Source: Aquimonas sp044377145
Lineage (GTDB): Bacteria; Pseudomonadota; Gammaproteobacteria; Xanthomonadales; Xanthomonadaceae
Length of the DNA: 64,000 nucleotides
NCBI RefSeq assembly: GCF_044377145.1
Contig: NZ_JBILJQ010000014.1
Location: 1 to 64,000 of the forward strand
Direction: 5' to 3'
Shown: positions 17,729 to 27,010 of the stretch, piece by piece
Numbering within the stretch: the stretch's first letter is position 1
How the letters are laid out: the number at the start of each line of letters is the position of its first letter
The notes under the pieces: generated by a model
What the model saw: the letters and a program-made list of their open reading frames with translations, nothing else
Told to the model about the DNA's origin: nothing
The model's database searches: none
Position numbers and translations under genes: made by a program

Positions 17729-17964
17729 TGGTATTCGTCTTGGCGGAGAGTACCTCCACCATACCGCGCAGCCGCCCGGGTGTTCTGTGGCTGAATTGTG
17801 GGAGTTCTGTAGGTTTGCCGCAGTCCCGCGCTGGTCGACTGCAGAAATCTGACCCTCGCTCGCAGCGCTCGCAGCGCTCGCGGCAAAAGGCCGTGCATCC
17901 ACAGACCCGCCTCCGCGCAACAGACGCTGTCCGCGAACACAGCAACGCACTTGCGCTGTCGATT

Positions 17965-17986
17965 GTGTATTGGTTTACTAATACAC
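17965..17986. promoter_or_regulatory. GntR (YtrA-type) operator directly at the start codon
   Basis: A perfect inverted repeat GTGTATT-N8-AATACAC ends one base before the ATG of the GntR gene. TACTAA inside it can serve as a -10 hexamer, which would put transcription start at about the A of ATG, i.e. a leaderless mRNA under autorepression. This is an inference from spacing. Confidence 0.6.
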
Positions 17987-18370
17987 ATGGACGCAACCCT
18001 GTTTCGAATCCAACCCAGTGCAGCCGAACCGATCTACCGGCAGATCGCCGATCAGGTACGTCGCATGGTCGCCGGCGGGCAGTTGCAGGCGGGCGACGCG
18101 CTGCCCTCGGTGCGCGACATCGCAGCCGCACACGCGGTCAACCCGATGACCGTTTCCAAGGCCTACAGCCAGCTGGAGGCCGAGGGCGTGCTCGAACGCC
18201 TGCGCGGCAAGGGCATGGTGATCGCGGCCAGTGCGCGCCGACCGCAGTCGCTGCCTGATCGCATGGCTCAGTTGGATCCACTGCTGCGTGAGCTGTCCCA
18301 GCGCGCGCAGGAACTCGAACTTCCCGGCGACAAGGTGCTGTCGCGCCTGCGCCAACTGATGGAGAAATGA
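17987..18370 (+). CDS. GntR-family regulator, YtrA subfamily
   Basis: A 127-residue regulator, the short YtrA type with only a winged helix and a small C-terminal dimerisation helix. The helix-turn-helix is clear: AEPIYRQIADQVRRMVAGGQLQAGDALPSVRDIAA, then NPMTVSKAYSQLEAEGVLERLRGKGMV. YtrA proteins repress ABC-transporter operons, often in response to cell-wall-active compounds. The ABC ATPase gene starts two bases after this stop, and the permease follows, so the regulator heads the operon it most likely controls. The start at MDATLF is directly abutted by a palindromic operator. Confidence 0.9.
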   Translation: MDATLFRIQPSAAEPIYRQIADQVRRMVAGGQLQAGDALPSVRDIAAAHAVNPMTVSKAYSQLEAEGVLERLRGKGMVIAASARRPQSLPDRMAQLDPLLRELSQRAQELELPGDKVLSRLRQLMEK

Positions 18371-18371
18371 C

Positions 18372-19253
18372 ATGACTGGCAGCCCTCCTCCCCTGCGTGC
18401 CCACGGACTGCGCAAGCGCTACGGCGACCGAGCCGTGCTGGACGGAATCGATCTGCGGCTGGAGCGCGGGCAGGTGCTGGGCCTGATCGGACGCAATGGC
18501 GCCGGCAAGTCGACCTTGATCCGCTGTCTGCTCGGCCTGCTGGAACACGACTCGGGCATAGTCCAGGTGTTCGGTGAATCCAGCCAGGCCCTGAGCGACG
18601 CCAGCAAGGCGCGCCTGGCCCACGTGCCGCAGCAGCCGAACGCACTGGGCTGGCTGTGCGTGGGCGACATGTTGGACTTCGTCGGCCGCTTCTACCCGCA
18701 GTGGGACGCGGCCTTGGCCCAGCAGCTGCTGCAGCGCTGGGAGCTGCAGCGCGGCCAGCGCCTGGATCAACTCAGTCCTGGTGAGCGCCAGCGCCTGGCG
18801 CTGATCCGCGCGCTGGCGGCGCGGCCGGAACTGCTGGTGCTGGACGAGCCTGCGGCCGCACTGGATCCGGTAGCCCGCCGCGATCTGCTGCGCGAAATTG
18901 CGCTGCGTGCCAGCGATACCGGCACCACAGTGCTGTTCTCAACCCACATCCTTTCCGACCTGGAACGGGTGGCCTCGCACGTGGCCTTTCTCGACCAAGG
19001 CCGCCTGCTGATTGACGGCGAACTCGACAGCATCAAGGAACAGTTCGTTCGCGTGCTGGTGCCGCCGGCACTGGCCACGCAGATGCCTGAACCACTTGCT
19101 GGCGAGCTGCGCCGCCGCAGCACCGCGGAGCACGGCCTGCGCCTGCTGCTCGACCACACCCAGCACCAGTCCTGGCCGCAGGCGCTGCGCGATGGTGCGC
19201 TGCGCTTCGACCCGCTCGGGCTGGAGGACCTGTTTCTGGAGGTGGTCGAGTGA
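18372..19253 (+). CDS. ABC transporter ATP-binding protein
   Basis: A 293-residue ATPase with all motifs: Walker A GRNGAGKST at 40-48, signature LSPGERQR near 134-141, Walker B LLVLDEP near 156-162 and the H-loop STHILSD. It belongs to the drug/antimicrobial-type exporters that pair with YtrA regulators. It lies between the GntR gene and a permease gene whose GTG start overlaps its stop. In this family the complex usually exports or senses membrane- or wall-targeting peptides; the substrate here is unknown. Confidence 0.92.
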   Translation: MTGSPPPLRAHGLRKRYGDRAVLDGIDLRLERGQVLGLIGRNGAGKSTLIRCLLGLLEHDSGIVQVFGESSQALSDASKARLAHVPQQPNALGWLCVGDMLDFVGRFYPQWDAALAQQLLQRWELQRGQRLDQLSPGERQRLALIRALAARPELLVLDEPAAALDPVARRDLLREIALRASDTGTTVLFSTHILSDLERVASHVAFLDQGRLLIDGELDSIKEQFVRVLVPPALATQMPEPLAGELRRRSTAEHGLRLLLDHTQHQSWPQALRDGALRFDPLGLEDLFLEVVE

Positions 19254-20638
19254 ACGCGGTGTTTGGCACCCTGCGCGCGGCACTGCGCCTGCGCGGGACG
19301 GTGTTCTTCTGGGGCTTCTACGGCGCTCTGCTGGCGCTGACCGTGCCGATTCTGACAATCGTGCCCAGCGCCAACGCAGGCGTGGTGGCCGCCGGCATTC
19401 TCGGCTTCGCTGCATGGATGGGCTGGCTGCAGCTGCTCGCGCGACTATGGCAACTGCAGCACCAAGCAGAATCCTTGCAGCTGCCCGCTGCGCGCAGGCA
19501 CTGCGAGCGCGCGGGGCTGCTGCTGGGCGTGTTGGGCACATCGTTGCCGGCACTGCTGCTGATCGCACTCGGTGCCCCACCCGGCTGGTCGCTGCTGGCG
19601 CAGTGGTTGGCCTTGTCGACCGCGCTGGTCTACCTGATGGTGACACCTACGGTCGGCGTACTGCTGCTGATCGTGACTACCGTGCTGCCCGCACTTCTGC
19701 TCAAACAGCTGCAGACGCTGGCGCCGGATCCCGAGCTGGTCTTCGTGGCGCTGATGGCTTTTGCAGCAGCCATGCTGGGCGTCGGCCTGTCGCGCTGGCG
19801 GCGGCTGCTTGTGCAGGCGCCGCCGCCCGGCTGGAACGCGCCGCAGGTAGTGAACATGGCCGAGCGCGACCTTCTGACCGAGGGCGCGCAGGGGGAAAGC
19901 CGGGGCCCGTCGTGGCTGGGCGACAACCGAGCGCGCATCGACGCCAATGTGGGCCCAGGCAGGCCGCTGCGCTCACTGTCGCTGCTGCTGAGTGGGCCAC
20001 TGGCTCCACTGGGCTGGCGCAGCTATCTGCGCAGCAGCAGCTGGATGCTGTTGGCCATTGGCTTGCTCGGCGCCCTGATGCTGAGCGAAGACGCTGCGAC
20101 CCGCGGCCCGGCGATGGGCCTCACCGCCCTGCTGGGCTTCTGGACCTTGTCCGTGCTGCTCAGTCTGATCACGCGCTTGCGCCAGCTCTGGCATGGCGAG
20201 GGACATGGGCTGGCCGAGGCTGCCCTGATGCCGAATCTGGCCACGGGCGGCGGCCGCTGGCCTCTGCTTGCGCAGGCCCTGATCTACACCACCCTCTATC
20301 GCCTGTGGCTGCCGGCCCTGCTGATTGCCGTGCTGATGGCGCTGAAAGCCGGACAGCCGACGGCGGCCCTGCCGACCCTGTTGATCTGCGCCTGGGCCCT
20401 GCTGCTGATCTGCTGTCTGCTGCCCTTGGCGCGCCGCCGCGGTGGGCTGGCGGGCTTCGCGCTGTACGCAGGCATCGCGCTGGTACTGGTCGGCTCACTG
20501 GCTGCACAGCTGCTGGCCGCCGAGCGCGGCGTCACGAGCATGCTTTGGGTCTTGCCCGCTGCGGCTCTGCCGGTGCTGATGCTGGCGGCGGTGGGCTGGC
20601 GGCTGCCGCGGCCCAGCCGACCGCTGCTGCAGCCCTGA
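19250..20638 (+). CDS. ABC transporter permease, about 10 membrane helices
   Basis: A 462-residue hydrophobic protein starting with GTG, overlapping the ATPase gene by four bases. Strong membrane segments include residues near 20-60, 85-155 and several between 255 and 455 (for example LLAIGLLGALML, LLICAWALLLICCLLPLA). A hydrophilic stretch near 190-240 carries the loop EGAQGESRGPSWLGDNRARI. It shows no close match to a named family, but its place and coupling with the ATPase make it the membrane part of the exporter. Confidence 0.8.
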   Translation: MNAVFGTLRAALRLRGTVFFWGFYGALLALTVPILTIVPSANAGVVAAGILGFAAWMGWLQLLARLWQLQHQAESLQLPAARRHCERAGLLLGVLGTSLPALLLIALGAPPGWSLLAQWLALSTALVYLMVTPTVGVLLLIVTTVLPALLLKQLQTLAPDPELVFVALMAFAAAMLGVGLSRWRRLLVQAPPPGWNAPQVVNMAERDLLTEGAQGESRGPSWLGDNRARIDANVGPGRPLRSLSLLLSGPLAPLGWRSYLRSSSWMLLAIGLLGALMLSEDAATRGPAMGLTALLGFWTLSVLLSLITRLRQLWHGEGHGLAEAALMPNLATGGGRWPLLAQALIYTTLYRLWLPALLIAVLMALKAGQPTAALPTLLICAWALLLICCLLPLARRRGGLAGFALYAGIALVLVGSLAAQLLAAERGVTSMLWVLPAAALPVLMLAAVGWRLPRPSRPLLQP

Positions 20639-20713
20639 GCACGCGCCGCGCGCAGCGATACGTGCGAATGCAAGGCCGGAGAACAGTCGCATCAACTTGC
20701 GCTGAAACCACAA

Positions 20714-20746
20714 CGCACTCGACCGGCGCGGGGCCGGTCGAGTGCG
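20714..20746. terminator. strong hairpin between convergent genes
   Basis: A 14-bp perfect stem CGCACTCGACCGGC/GCCGGTCGAGTGCG with a 5-base loop. It lies between the ABC permease (plus) and the serine protease (minus) genes and may serve both, although no long T-run flanks it. Confidence 0.55.
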
Positions 20747-20795
20747 TGCAGTTGCCAGGCGCGGTCGAACGTGGGTATCGACCCTTGCTGCTGCC

Positions 20796-22082
20796 TTACG
20801 GCATCTCGGCCTTGAAGTAGCTGATCATGTCGAGCACTTCCGGGGTGACCCGGCGGATGCCGTTGACGTAGACCTCGCCCGGGCTGCAGGTGGTGCAGCT
20901 ATGGGTGCTGACGATGCCGAGCACCGCACTGGTGGAACCGCCCCAGGTCTCGGTGAACACCGACGAACCCGAGTGGCCGCGGCTGATGTCGCAGTTGGTG
21001 GTGAAGCGCGCGGCCCAGCCGTCGTTACCGGCGCTGCCGAAGCTGCCGATCTCACAGGCGTTCGGGTCCTGGTAGGCCCAGCCCTGCAGATTGTTGTTCA
21101 GGCGGCACTCCAGCGGTGCTTCGGGAAAGCCGCAGGCCGGGTAGCCGCGGTTGGAGCACTCGCCACCCAGAAAGCCGGGGCCGAACGGCACCTTGTCGCA
21201 CTGGTCTTCCAGCGTCGACTGCGCGACGGCGACATAGCCCAGCCAGCCGGTCTGGTTGCCCGGGCTGCCATTCAGCACCACCAGGCCGTAGTCGTAGTTC
21301 CAAGCGTTGTCGCTGGTGCGCCACTGTGCCGGCGTGAAGTACCACACGCCCGAGAACTCGCCGTAGGGCTCGCAGCTGGCGTTGTTGCAGGTGCCCTCAC
21401 GGCCGGGACGGAACAGCCCGCCCAGGGTCCAGACATCGTCTTCCTGGTTGTACAGGCAATGCGCGGCGGTCAGCACGTGGCGACGTCCGACCAGGGTGCC
21501 CGAGCAGCCGCTGTTCAAACCGCCGCCGAGCTGGCCCATCGCACGGTAGGGATAGGTGGTGTTGTCGAAGCGGCGGGTGCGGGTGTCAACGCCATTGCTC
21601 CAACCCTTGGCATCGGCTTCGATCGAGCTCAGATCGTCGGTCTTGCCGGCGGGGTCGGAGGCAGATGCCACGCCGGCATTGCCCTGTTCCCAACCCGCCT
21701 TGGCAGCCAGCCGGCGCAGGCCAGCGGCGGTGTCGGTGGGCAGTTCCACCAGGTACTCATCGCCGGTGCTGACATTGACGGCAATCCAGTGGCGCGCATC
21801 GGTGCCCTTCAGCGCAGCCGCCAAGCCGTCTTCGGCGCCAGACTTGACGCTCGACTCAGCGCCCAGCGGGTCGCCGCTTGCCGGGCCCTCGACGCCATGG
21901 AAGCGCGCCTTGCCCAGATAATCCCAGCGCACGCTCAGGGACGATTTTTCGCTGACCACATCGGAACCGAACGCCGCCTGCAGATCGAGCGGTCGGAACT
22001 GGGTGCCGGGTTCGGCGGCCGAGACGGTGTTCAGGCTGAGGCCAAGGGCGGCACACAGGACGAGCATTGAGCGGGTTTTCAT
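20796..22082 (-). CDS. secreted trypsin-like serine protease with propeptide
   Basis: A 428-residue exported protease of the chymotrypsin fold (S1, glutamyl/lysyl endopeptidase-like). It has a signal peptide ending TVSA-AE and a propeptide of about 150 residues. The catalytic domain has His208 in LTAAHC, Asp264 in NYDYGLVVL and Ser371 in RGHSGSSVF. The nucleophile motif GHSGSS departs from the usual GDSGGP, which is common in bacterial endopeptidases of this group. Many cysteines (for example GECSNRGYPACGF) suggest disulphides. A long hairpin follows the gene. Confidence 0.88.
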   Translation of the reverse strand: MKTRSMLVLCAALGLSLNTVSAAEPGTQFRPLDLQAAFGSDVVSEKSSLSVRWDYLGKARFHGVEGPASGDPLGAESSVKSGAEDGLAAALKGTDARHWIAVNVSTGDEYLVELPTDTAAGLRRLAAKAGWEQGNAGVASASDPAGKTDDLSSIEADAKGWSNGVDTRTRRFDNTTYPYRAMGQLGGGLNSGCSGTLVGRRHVLTAAHCLYNQEDDVWTLGGLFRPGREGTCNNASCEPYGEFSGVWYFTPAQWRTSDNAWNYDYGLVVLNGSPGNQTGWLGYVAVAQSTLEDQCDKVPFGPGFLGGECSNRGYPACGFPEAPLECRLNNNLQGWAYQDPNACEIGSFGSAGNDGWAARFTTNCDISRGHSGSSVFTETWGGSTSAVLGIVSTHSCTTCSPGEVYVNGIRRVTPEVLDMISYFKAEMP

Positions 22083-22390
22083 CGGTGTTCTCCTAGTACG
22101 GATTAGAGGGGCTTGAGTTCACGGCGACGTGGCTGCCGGCGGCGCACCGGGCGTACAGCCAGCGCGGCAACCGGGCGGATCGGGCCTGTGCAACTGGCCC
22201 CGCAGCGCGCCGTCGAGATGGGTTACGCGAACCCTTGGGCGAAACGACACGGGCTGACAAAAAAATTTCGCGCGCCGGGACACGCCTCAGCGCGCGGGGT
22301 CGGCTGGCATATGATTCAGGCTCGGGCGCACGCCACGCTGCGGGCGACCGGACGGCAGCTCCGAGCCAGCGCGCACTTGAGGAGGCCGAC
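22083..22390. promoter_or_regulatory. divergent promoter region between protease and ECF sigma gene
   Basis: The 308 bases hold no gene. At 22254-22281 an A-tract flanked by GC-rich blocks (CTGACAAAAAAATTTCGCGC) is the most promoter-like element. A similar arrangement lies upstream of the second sigma factor at 26845-26870. Confidence 0.4.
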
Positions 22391-22951
22391 GTGAGCAACG
22401 AGATCACCCAGCTGCTGAAGCGCCACCACGCCGGCGAGCGCGCAGCCTTCGACGCGATGGTGCCGCTGGTCTACACCCGACTTCGCGAGATCGCCCATCG
22501 CCAGCGCCTGCGCGGTGGCGAACGCGGCAACACGCTGTCGACCACCGCCCTGCTGCAGGAGGCCTACCTGCAGCTGGTCGAAGAGACCGGCGTCGACTGG
22601 CAGAGCCGCACCCACTTCTTCGCGATCTGCGCGCGCGCGATGCGGCGGATCCTGGTCGACGCCGCGCGCCAGCGCAGCTGCGACAAGCGCGGCGGCGGCC
22701 AGCCCGATCTGACCCTCAAGACCGATCTGATGGCGATCGACGAACAGGCTGAAGACATCCTTTCCGTGAACCTCGCCCTCGACAGCCTGCGCGAGTTCAA
22801 CGAGCGCCTGGCACAGGTGGTGGAGTGCCGCTATTTCGGCGGCCTGACCGAAGAAGAAACCGCGGCCGCGCTGGGTGCCTCGCTGCGCACCGTGCAGCGC
22901 GACTGGCTGCGCGCCCGCGCCTGGCTGATGAAAGCCTTCAACCCCGCATGA
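22391..22951 (+). CDS. ECF-family RNA polymerase sigma factor (TIGR02999/Sig-70_X6 type)
   Basis: A 186-residue sigma factor starting with GTG, supported by the SD GGAGG 5 bases upstream. Region 2 includes ALLQEAYLQLVEETGVDWQSRTHFF and RAMRRILVDAARQR. Region 4 has VVECRYFGGLTEEETAAALGASLRTVQRDWLRARAWL. This family has no anti-sigma gene beside it. Here the next gene, a Ser/Thr kinase, overlaps the stop by ATGA. In known ECF-kinase pairs, phosphorylation of the sigma factor activates it; the same logic is likely here (inference). Confidence 0.92.
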   Translation: MSNEITQLLKRHHAGERAAFDAMVPLVYTRLREIAHRQRLRGGERGNTLSTTALLQEAYLQLVEETGVDWQSRTHFFAICARAMRRILVDAARQRSCDKRGGGQPDLTLKTDLMAIDEQAEDILSVNLALDSLREFNERLAQVVECRYFGGLTEEETAAALGASLRTVQRDWLRARAWLMKAFNPA

Positions 22952-25719
22952 GCCCGCCGCCCGATCGCCGCGCCGAGATCGACGCGCTGTTCGTGCAGGC
23001 GCTGGATCTGGAGGACGCCGAGCGCGCCGCCTTTGTGCAAGGCATCGCCGACCCGTTCCTGCACGGCGAGCTGGTCGAGCTGCTGCGCTGGGCCGAGGCC
23101 CCGGACGACCCCTTCCAGCTCAATGCGGCCGCCGCCGAACGCCTGCTCGACCAGGCTTTTGACCAGCTGAAACCGGTGTTCGGCGATCTCGACGAAGACA
23201 CCCTGCCCGAGCAGATCGGAGCCTGGCGGATCATGGGTGAGCTCGGCGCCGGCGGCATGGGCCGGGTGCTGCTGGTCGAGCGCAGCGGCGGCGATTTCGA
23301 ACAGCGCGGCGCGCTCAAGCTGATCCGCCACGGCATCGCCGCCAGCGAGTTCGCGCGTCGGTTTGTGCAGGAGCGGCAGATCCTGGCCCGGCTCGACCAT
23401 CCCTGCATCGCACGGCTGCTCGACGGCGGCCGCGACCCCGGCGGGCGCCTGTACCTGGTGATGGAATACGTCGACGGCGAACCGATCGACCGCTACTGCG
23501 ACCGCCATCGGCTCGGCATCGGCGCACGCGTCGAGTTGTTCCTGCAGGTCTGCGCGGCGGTGGCGCACGCGCACCGCAACCTGGTGATCCACCGCGATTT
23601 GAAGCCCTCCAACATCGTCGTCAGTGCCGACGGCAGCGTGAAGCTGCTCGATTTCGGCATCGCCAAAGTGCTCGACGACAGCGAAGCCGGCGCAGCCATG
23701 GCCACCCGCGCCGAGATGCGCATGTTCACGCCGGAATACGCCTCACCCGAACAGGTGCGCGGTGAGCCGGTGACCACCGCCAGCGATGTCTACCAACTCG
23801 GCCTGCTGCTGTACGAACTGCTGACCGGCCACCGCGCGCAGGCGGTCGGCCAGGCCACACCGGCCGGGCTGGAACGCGCGATCTGCAACACCGAACCGCC
23901 GCGCCCCAGCCAACGCCTGGCCGAGACCGACAGCGCGCAGGCCGAGGCTCGCCAGCTGCGGGTCGCCACCTTGCGCCGCAGCCTGCGCGGCGACCTCGAC
24001 AACATCGTGCTGAAGGCGATCCGCAAAGCGCCTGAGCGCCGCTACGCGTCAGTGCCCGAACTGATTGAAGACCTGCAGCGCTCGCGCGCCGGACACACCG
24101 TGCGTGCGCGCCCCGACACCTGGGCCTACCGCGCCCGCACCTTTCTTCGCCGACATCCGATCGGCGTGGCCTTCGCCTTCATCACCGCGCTGCTGCTGCT
24201 GTTCTACGCCGTAACCCTGACCCTGCAGGCGCAGGCACTGGCGGTCGAGCGCGACCGCGCCCAGGCCGAAGCCCGCAAGGCGCGTGAAGTACAAGGTTTC
24301 GTGCAGCGCCTGTTCGAAGGCATCGACCCCGACATAGCCGGCGCCCCGCCGCTCAGCGTCAAGGCCCTGCTCGACCGCAGCTGGGGCGAGATCGAAGGCG
24401 AACTCGGCGCTCATCCGGAGGTGCAGGCTGAGCTGCTGGACACGGTCGGCAACGTCTATCGCGCGCTGGGCGACTACGATCGGGCAGGCGAGCTGCTGGG
24501 CTCGGCGCAAGCGCTGGCGGAGAAGTTCGAGGGCAGTCAGCCGTTGTTGGCTGCGCGGATCTATCGGAGCTACGGCATCACGTTGGGGGCTGGTGCGGAT
24601 CTTGAGCTGGCCGAACGGCAGTTGCGTAGGGCCTTGCAGATCCAGCGCAGCCAAATGGCCGAGTACGACGTGACAAGCGCAGACACGATGGTTGAGCTCG
24701 CATATCTGTTGCGGCGTCGTGGGAACCAACTCGACGCCGAGCGCTTCGCTCGCGAAGCGCTGGACATTCGCATTGCCACGCATGGGGAACAGGATCGGAC
24801 GGTCGCTGAGAGCCTCAATCAACTGGCAACAATCGAGCGTCTCGCGGGTCGCCTGGAGTCGGCCGACACCTTGGCTACCCGAGCGTTGGAGGTGCGGCGG
24901 GCGGTGCTGCCACCAACCCACCCGCAGATCGCAGAGAATCTCTCCGACCTTGCAATGATCAAGCGACGCCGTGGCGACATCAAGCTGGCGCTGACTTTGT
25001 ATGCAGAGTCCATTGAGGGGCAGCGCAAGGCGCGCGGCAGTAGGCATCCGTTCTTGGCCGCGACCTTGGGCAACTATGGCAAAGCGCTGGGTCAAGCTAA
25101 TCGCCTTGTGGAGGCAGAGGCGGCATTGCGCGAGGCATTAAGCATCCAGCAGTCCGTGCACGGCGCTGTTCATGCCAGCGTCGCCTTCGTACAGTTCGAC
25201 TTGGGTAAGGTGCTGTTTTCGCAGGGGCGCTTCGATGCCGCTGTAAGCGCCTACACACAGGCGCTCACAGCGCTACCCCACAGTCACGACTGGTGGCGCC
25301 CGCTGATGCTCAAGGGCTTGGCAGCCTGCGAACTTGCACGGGGACAAGAGCACGCCGCGCAGTCGCTGTATCGGCAAGCGCTGAAGGCGCTACGGGACGA
25401 ATCGCGCAACCCGAACGAGATCGTGGAGGTACGCCTGCGCCTAGTTGAGATATCGATACAACTCCAACAGCTCGATAGTGCCGAAATCGAACTTCGCGAA
25501 GTGCTGGAAGAGCTAACGAACCGTGGAGCAGCGGCGCCGAAGCTGCACGCTGAAACACTAAGGTTACTGGGCACCGTCCTGATTGAAGGCGGCAGTATTG
25601 GCGCGGCCATACCGCATCTTGAGCAGAGTCTGCAGCTCATGCAGACCCTGCCCCAGGCAGATGCAGTTGCAATCCAGTCCGTAAAGGCGCTCCTAGCGCA
25701 AGCTCGAGAGGCACGCTGA
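22948..25719 (+). CDS. transmembrane Ser/Thr protein kinase with TPR domain
   Basis: A 923-residue protein. The kinase domain spans about residues 91-365: glycine loop GELGAGGMGRVLLVE, Lys124 in ALKLI, catalytic HRDLKPSN at 215-222 and DFG at 235-237. One membrane helix lies near 405-427 (VAFAFITALLLLFYAVTLTL). The outer part, about 440-920, is built of tetratricopeptide repeats such as GDYDRAGELLGSAQALAEKF and RLVEAEAALREALSIQQ. It is translated from an ATGA overlap with the ECF sigma gene, so it likely relays an outside or envelope signal to that sigma factor. From about 25000 onward codon use is less GC-biased than in the kinase half. Confidence 0.92.
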   Translation: MSPPPDRRAEIDALFVQALDLEDAERAAFVQGIADPFLHGELVELLRWAEAPDDPFQLNAAAAERLLDQAFDQLKPVFGDLDEDTLPEQIGAWRIMGELGAGGMGRVLLVERSGGDFEQRGALKLIRHGIAASEFARRFVQERQILARLDHPCIARLLDGGRDPGGRLYLVMEYVDGEPIDRYCDRHRLGIGARVELFLQVCAAVAHAHRNLVIHRDLKPSNIVVSADGSVKLLDFGIAKVLDDSEAGAAMATRAEMRMFTPEYASPEQVRGEPVTTASDVYQLGLLLYELLTGHRAQAVGQATPAGLERAICNTEPPRPSQRLAETDSAQAEARQLRVATLRRSLRGDLDNIVLKAIRKAPERRYASVPELIEDLQRSRAGHTVRARPDTWAYRARTFLRRHPIGVAFAFITALLLLFYAVTLTLQAQALAVERDRAQAEARKAREVQGFVQRLFEGIDPDIAGAPPLSVKALLDRSWGEIEGELGAHPEVQAELLDTVGNVYRALGDYDRAGELLGSAQALAEKFEGSQPLLAARIYRSYGITLGAGADLELAERQLRRALQIQRSQMAEYDVTSADTMVELAYLLRRRGNQLDAERFAREALDIRIATHGEQDRTVAESLNQLATIERLAGRLESADTLATRALEVRRAVLPPTHPQIAENLSDLAMIKRRRGDIKLALTLYAESIEGQRKARGSRHPFLAATLGNYGKALGQANRLVEAEAALREALSIQQSVHGAVHASVAFVQFDLGKVLFSQGRFDAAVSAYTQALTALPHSHDWWRPLMLKGLAACELARGQEHAAQSLYRQALKALRDESRNPNEIVEVRLRLVEISIQLQQLDSAEIELREVLEELTNRGAAAPKLHAETLRLLGTVLIEGGSIGAAIPHLEQSLQLMQTLPQADAVAIQSVKALLAQAREAR

Positions 25720-25787
25720 ACTGTCAAAATCGCCACCCGAATGAATTTGACTATGCCTAGCCGCGGCTCTCGTTGCCGTCCCCAACG

Positions 25788-26744
25788 CTACGGGGTCGTA
25801 AAGCTCCCTGTGCAGCTGCCATCCACCTTAATCCGAATCGATCTCACGTTGTTCGTTCCATTGGATTCTGTCACTTGCTCCTTGCTATCGGCATACGCGA
25901 ACACCCGCCATACGCCTGGGGGCAATGCGATCTGGCCGGAAACCACATGGAAGGCACCTGGCGCCAAGGCCGGCACCTGCGAGGCATCCAGCTGCGGACC
26001 GAAGCGATGTCCGCTTCGAAGTGCGCTCACCGACGGCGACGCCTGCCCGACGCCCACATTTCGGATCATGTGGCTGTAGTTGAAGTAGCAGCGACCCTGA
26101 GACTTGAACACCGCGGCTGAGGCCTGCAGCTCCAGGTTGGCGCCCCACGGCGCGTACTGACCGGCGATATTGAGTCCTTGTCCTGGCGTGAGGTCCGGCA
26201 GCGTTCCAGGCAGGATGGGCGGTGCGAAACAGGTCGGTTGCTCCACCGCGGCAAAGGGCACTTCGTCGGGCGTCTCGCAATCGGGCGGACCTTCAGAACC
26301 GGTGCCACTGGTCAACCCCATCTCATGCATCGTCGCCTGCAGCTGACACCCACCGCCGGTAGCACCAACCACCCGCAACGCAACCGGGTTGATATGCGGC
26401 CGTGCAGTCGCCGGCTGGGTCTGCAGCACGGCCGAGCTGGGCAGCGCCGTGCCGCTGCAGCCGCTTCGGGTCACCACCAGCTGCGCATCGACAATCTCGT
26501 TGTTCGGCCCGCGCAACACGCCGGCATAGGGGCCGGCCGCCGGGCCGCGCAGCTCCAGCAAGTAGCGGCCGGCGCGCAGGTCCAGGCCCTGCAACGGGCT
26601 GCTGGGGGCGTACTCCAACTCAACCACGTTGACGCTGTGCGGGGCCGTGGTGCTCTGGGCGAAGGCAGGGGCGCCGATGGCAAGCGCACTCAGCACGGCC
26701 ATCGACAGCAGCAAGGGGCGGGGGGCGGACAGACAGTGACTCAT
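25788..26744 (-). CDS. secreted protein with C-terminal CARDB-like domain
   Basis: A 318-residue exported protein with a signal peptide ending APAFA-QS. The C-terminal half has FNYSHMIRNVGVGQASPS followed by VSGQIALPPGVWRVFAYADSKEQVTESNGTNNVRSIRI. This is the pattern of a CARDB (cell-adhesion-related) beta-sandwich. The N-terminal half, with YLLELRGPAAGPYAGVLRG, is not recognised. It is transcribed divergently from the second ECF sigma gene, sharing a 266-base promoter region, which hints it may be a target of that sigma factor (inference). Confidence 0.65.
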   Translation of the reverse strand: MSHCLSAPRPLLLSMAVLSALAIGAPAFAQSTTAPHSVNVVELEYAPSSPLQGLDLRAGRYLLELRGPAAGPYAGVLRGPNNEIVDAQLVVTRSGCSGTALPSSAVLQTQPATARPHINPVALRVVGATGGGCQLQATMHEMGLTSGTGSEGPPDCETPDEVPFAAVEQPTCFAPPILPGTLPDLTPGQGLNIAGQYAPWGANLELQASAAVFKSQGRCYFNYSHMIRNVGVGQASPSVSALRSGHRFGPQLDASQVPALAPGAFHVVSGQIALPPGVWRVFAYADSKEQVTESNGTNNVRSIRIKVDGSCTGSFTTP

Positions 26745-26844
26745 GGGTGGGGCTCCGGTGGGGCTCGAACGGGGGCTTGGGCGGCGATGCAGAACCGCCC
26801 TGCCCTGAAGAGTCGAAACAGCGCGGGCAAACCCGCCACCGGTT

Positions 26845-26870
26845 CGGAAACATTTTTTGCGCGGCGCGTG
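26845..26870. promoter_or_regulatory. A/T-tract motif in the divergent ECF/CARDB promoter
   Basis: CGGAAACATTTTTTGCGCGG resembles the element at 22254-22281 upstream of the first ECF gene: an A/T run next to a GCGCG block at comparable distance (141 and 110 bases) from the start codon. A shared promoter or factor-binding site is possible. Confidence 0.35.
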
Positions 26871-27010
26871 CGGCCGCCATTCTGACCGCTTCGCGCACCT
26901 CGGCAAACACAGCGTGGCGGGTTTGCCAGCCGAAACTCGACTTCCTTGCCAAGCCCGCGCAAGCCCTGCGTTGCGCGCTCGCGGCACGAACCGAACACGG
27001 AGCAGCCCTC

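Noticed and set aside
17855..17885. CGCTCGCAGCGCTCGCAGCGCTCG as a tandem repeat array.
   Set aside because: Only two to three 9-base units occur; this is simple low-complexity DNA, not a CRISPR or regulatory array.
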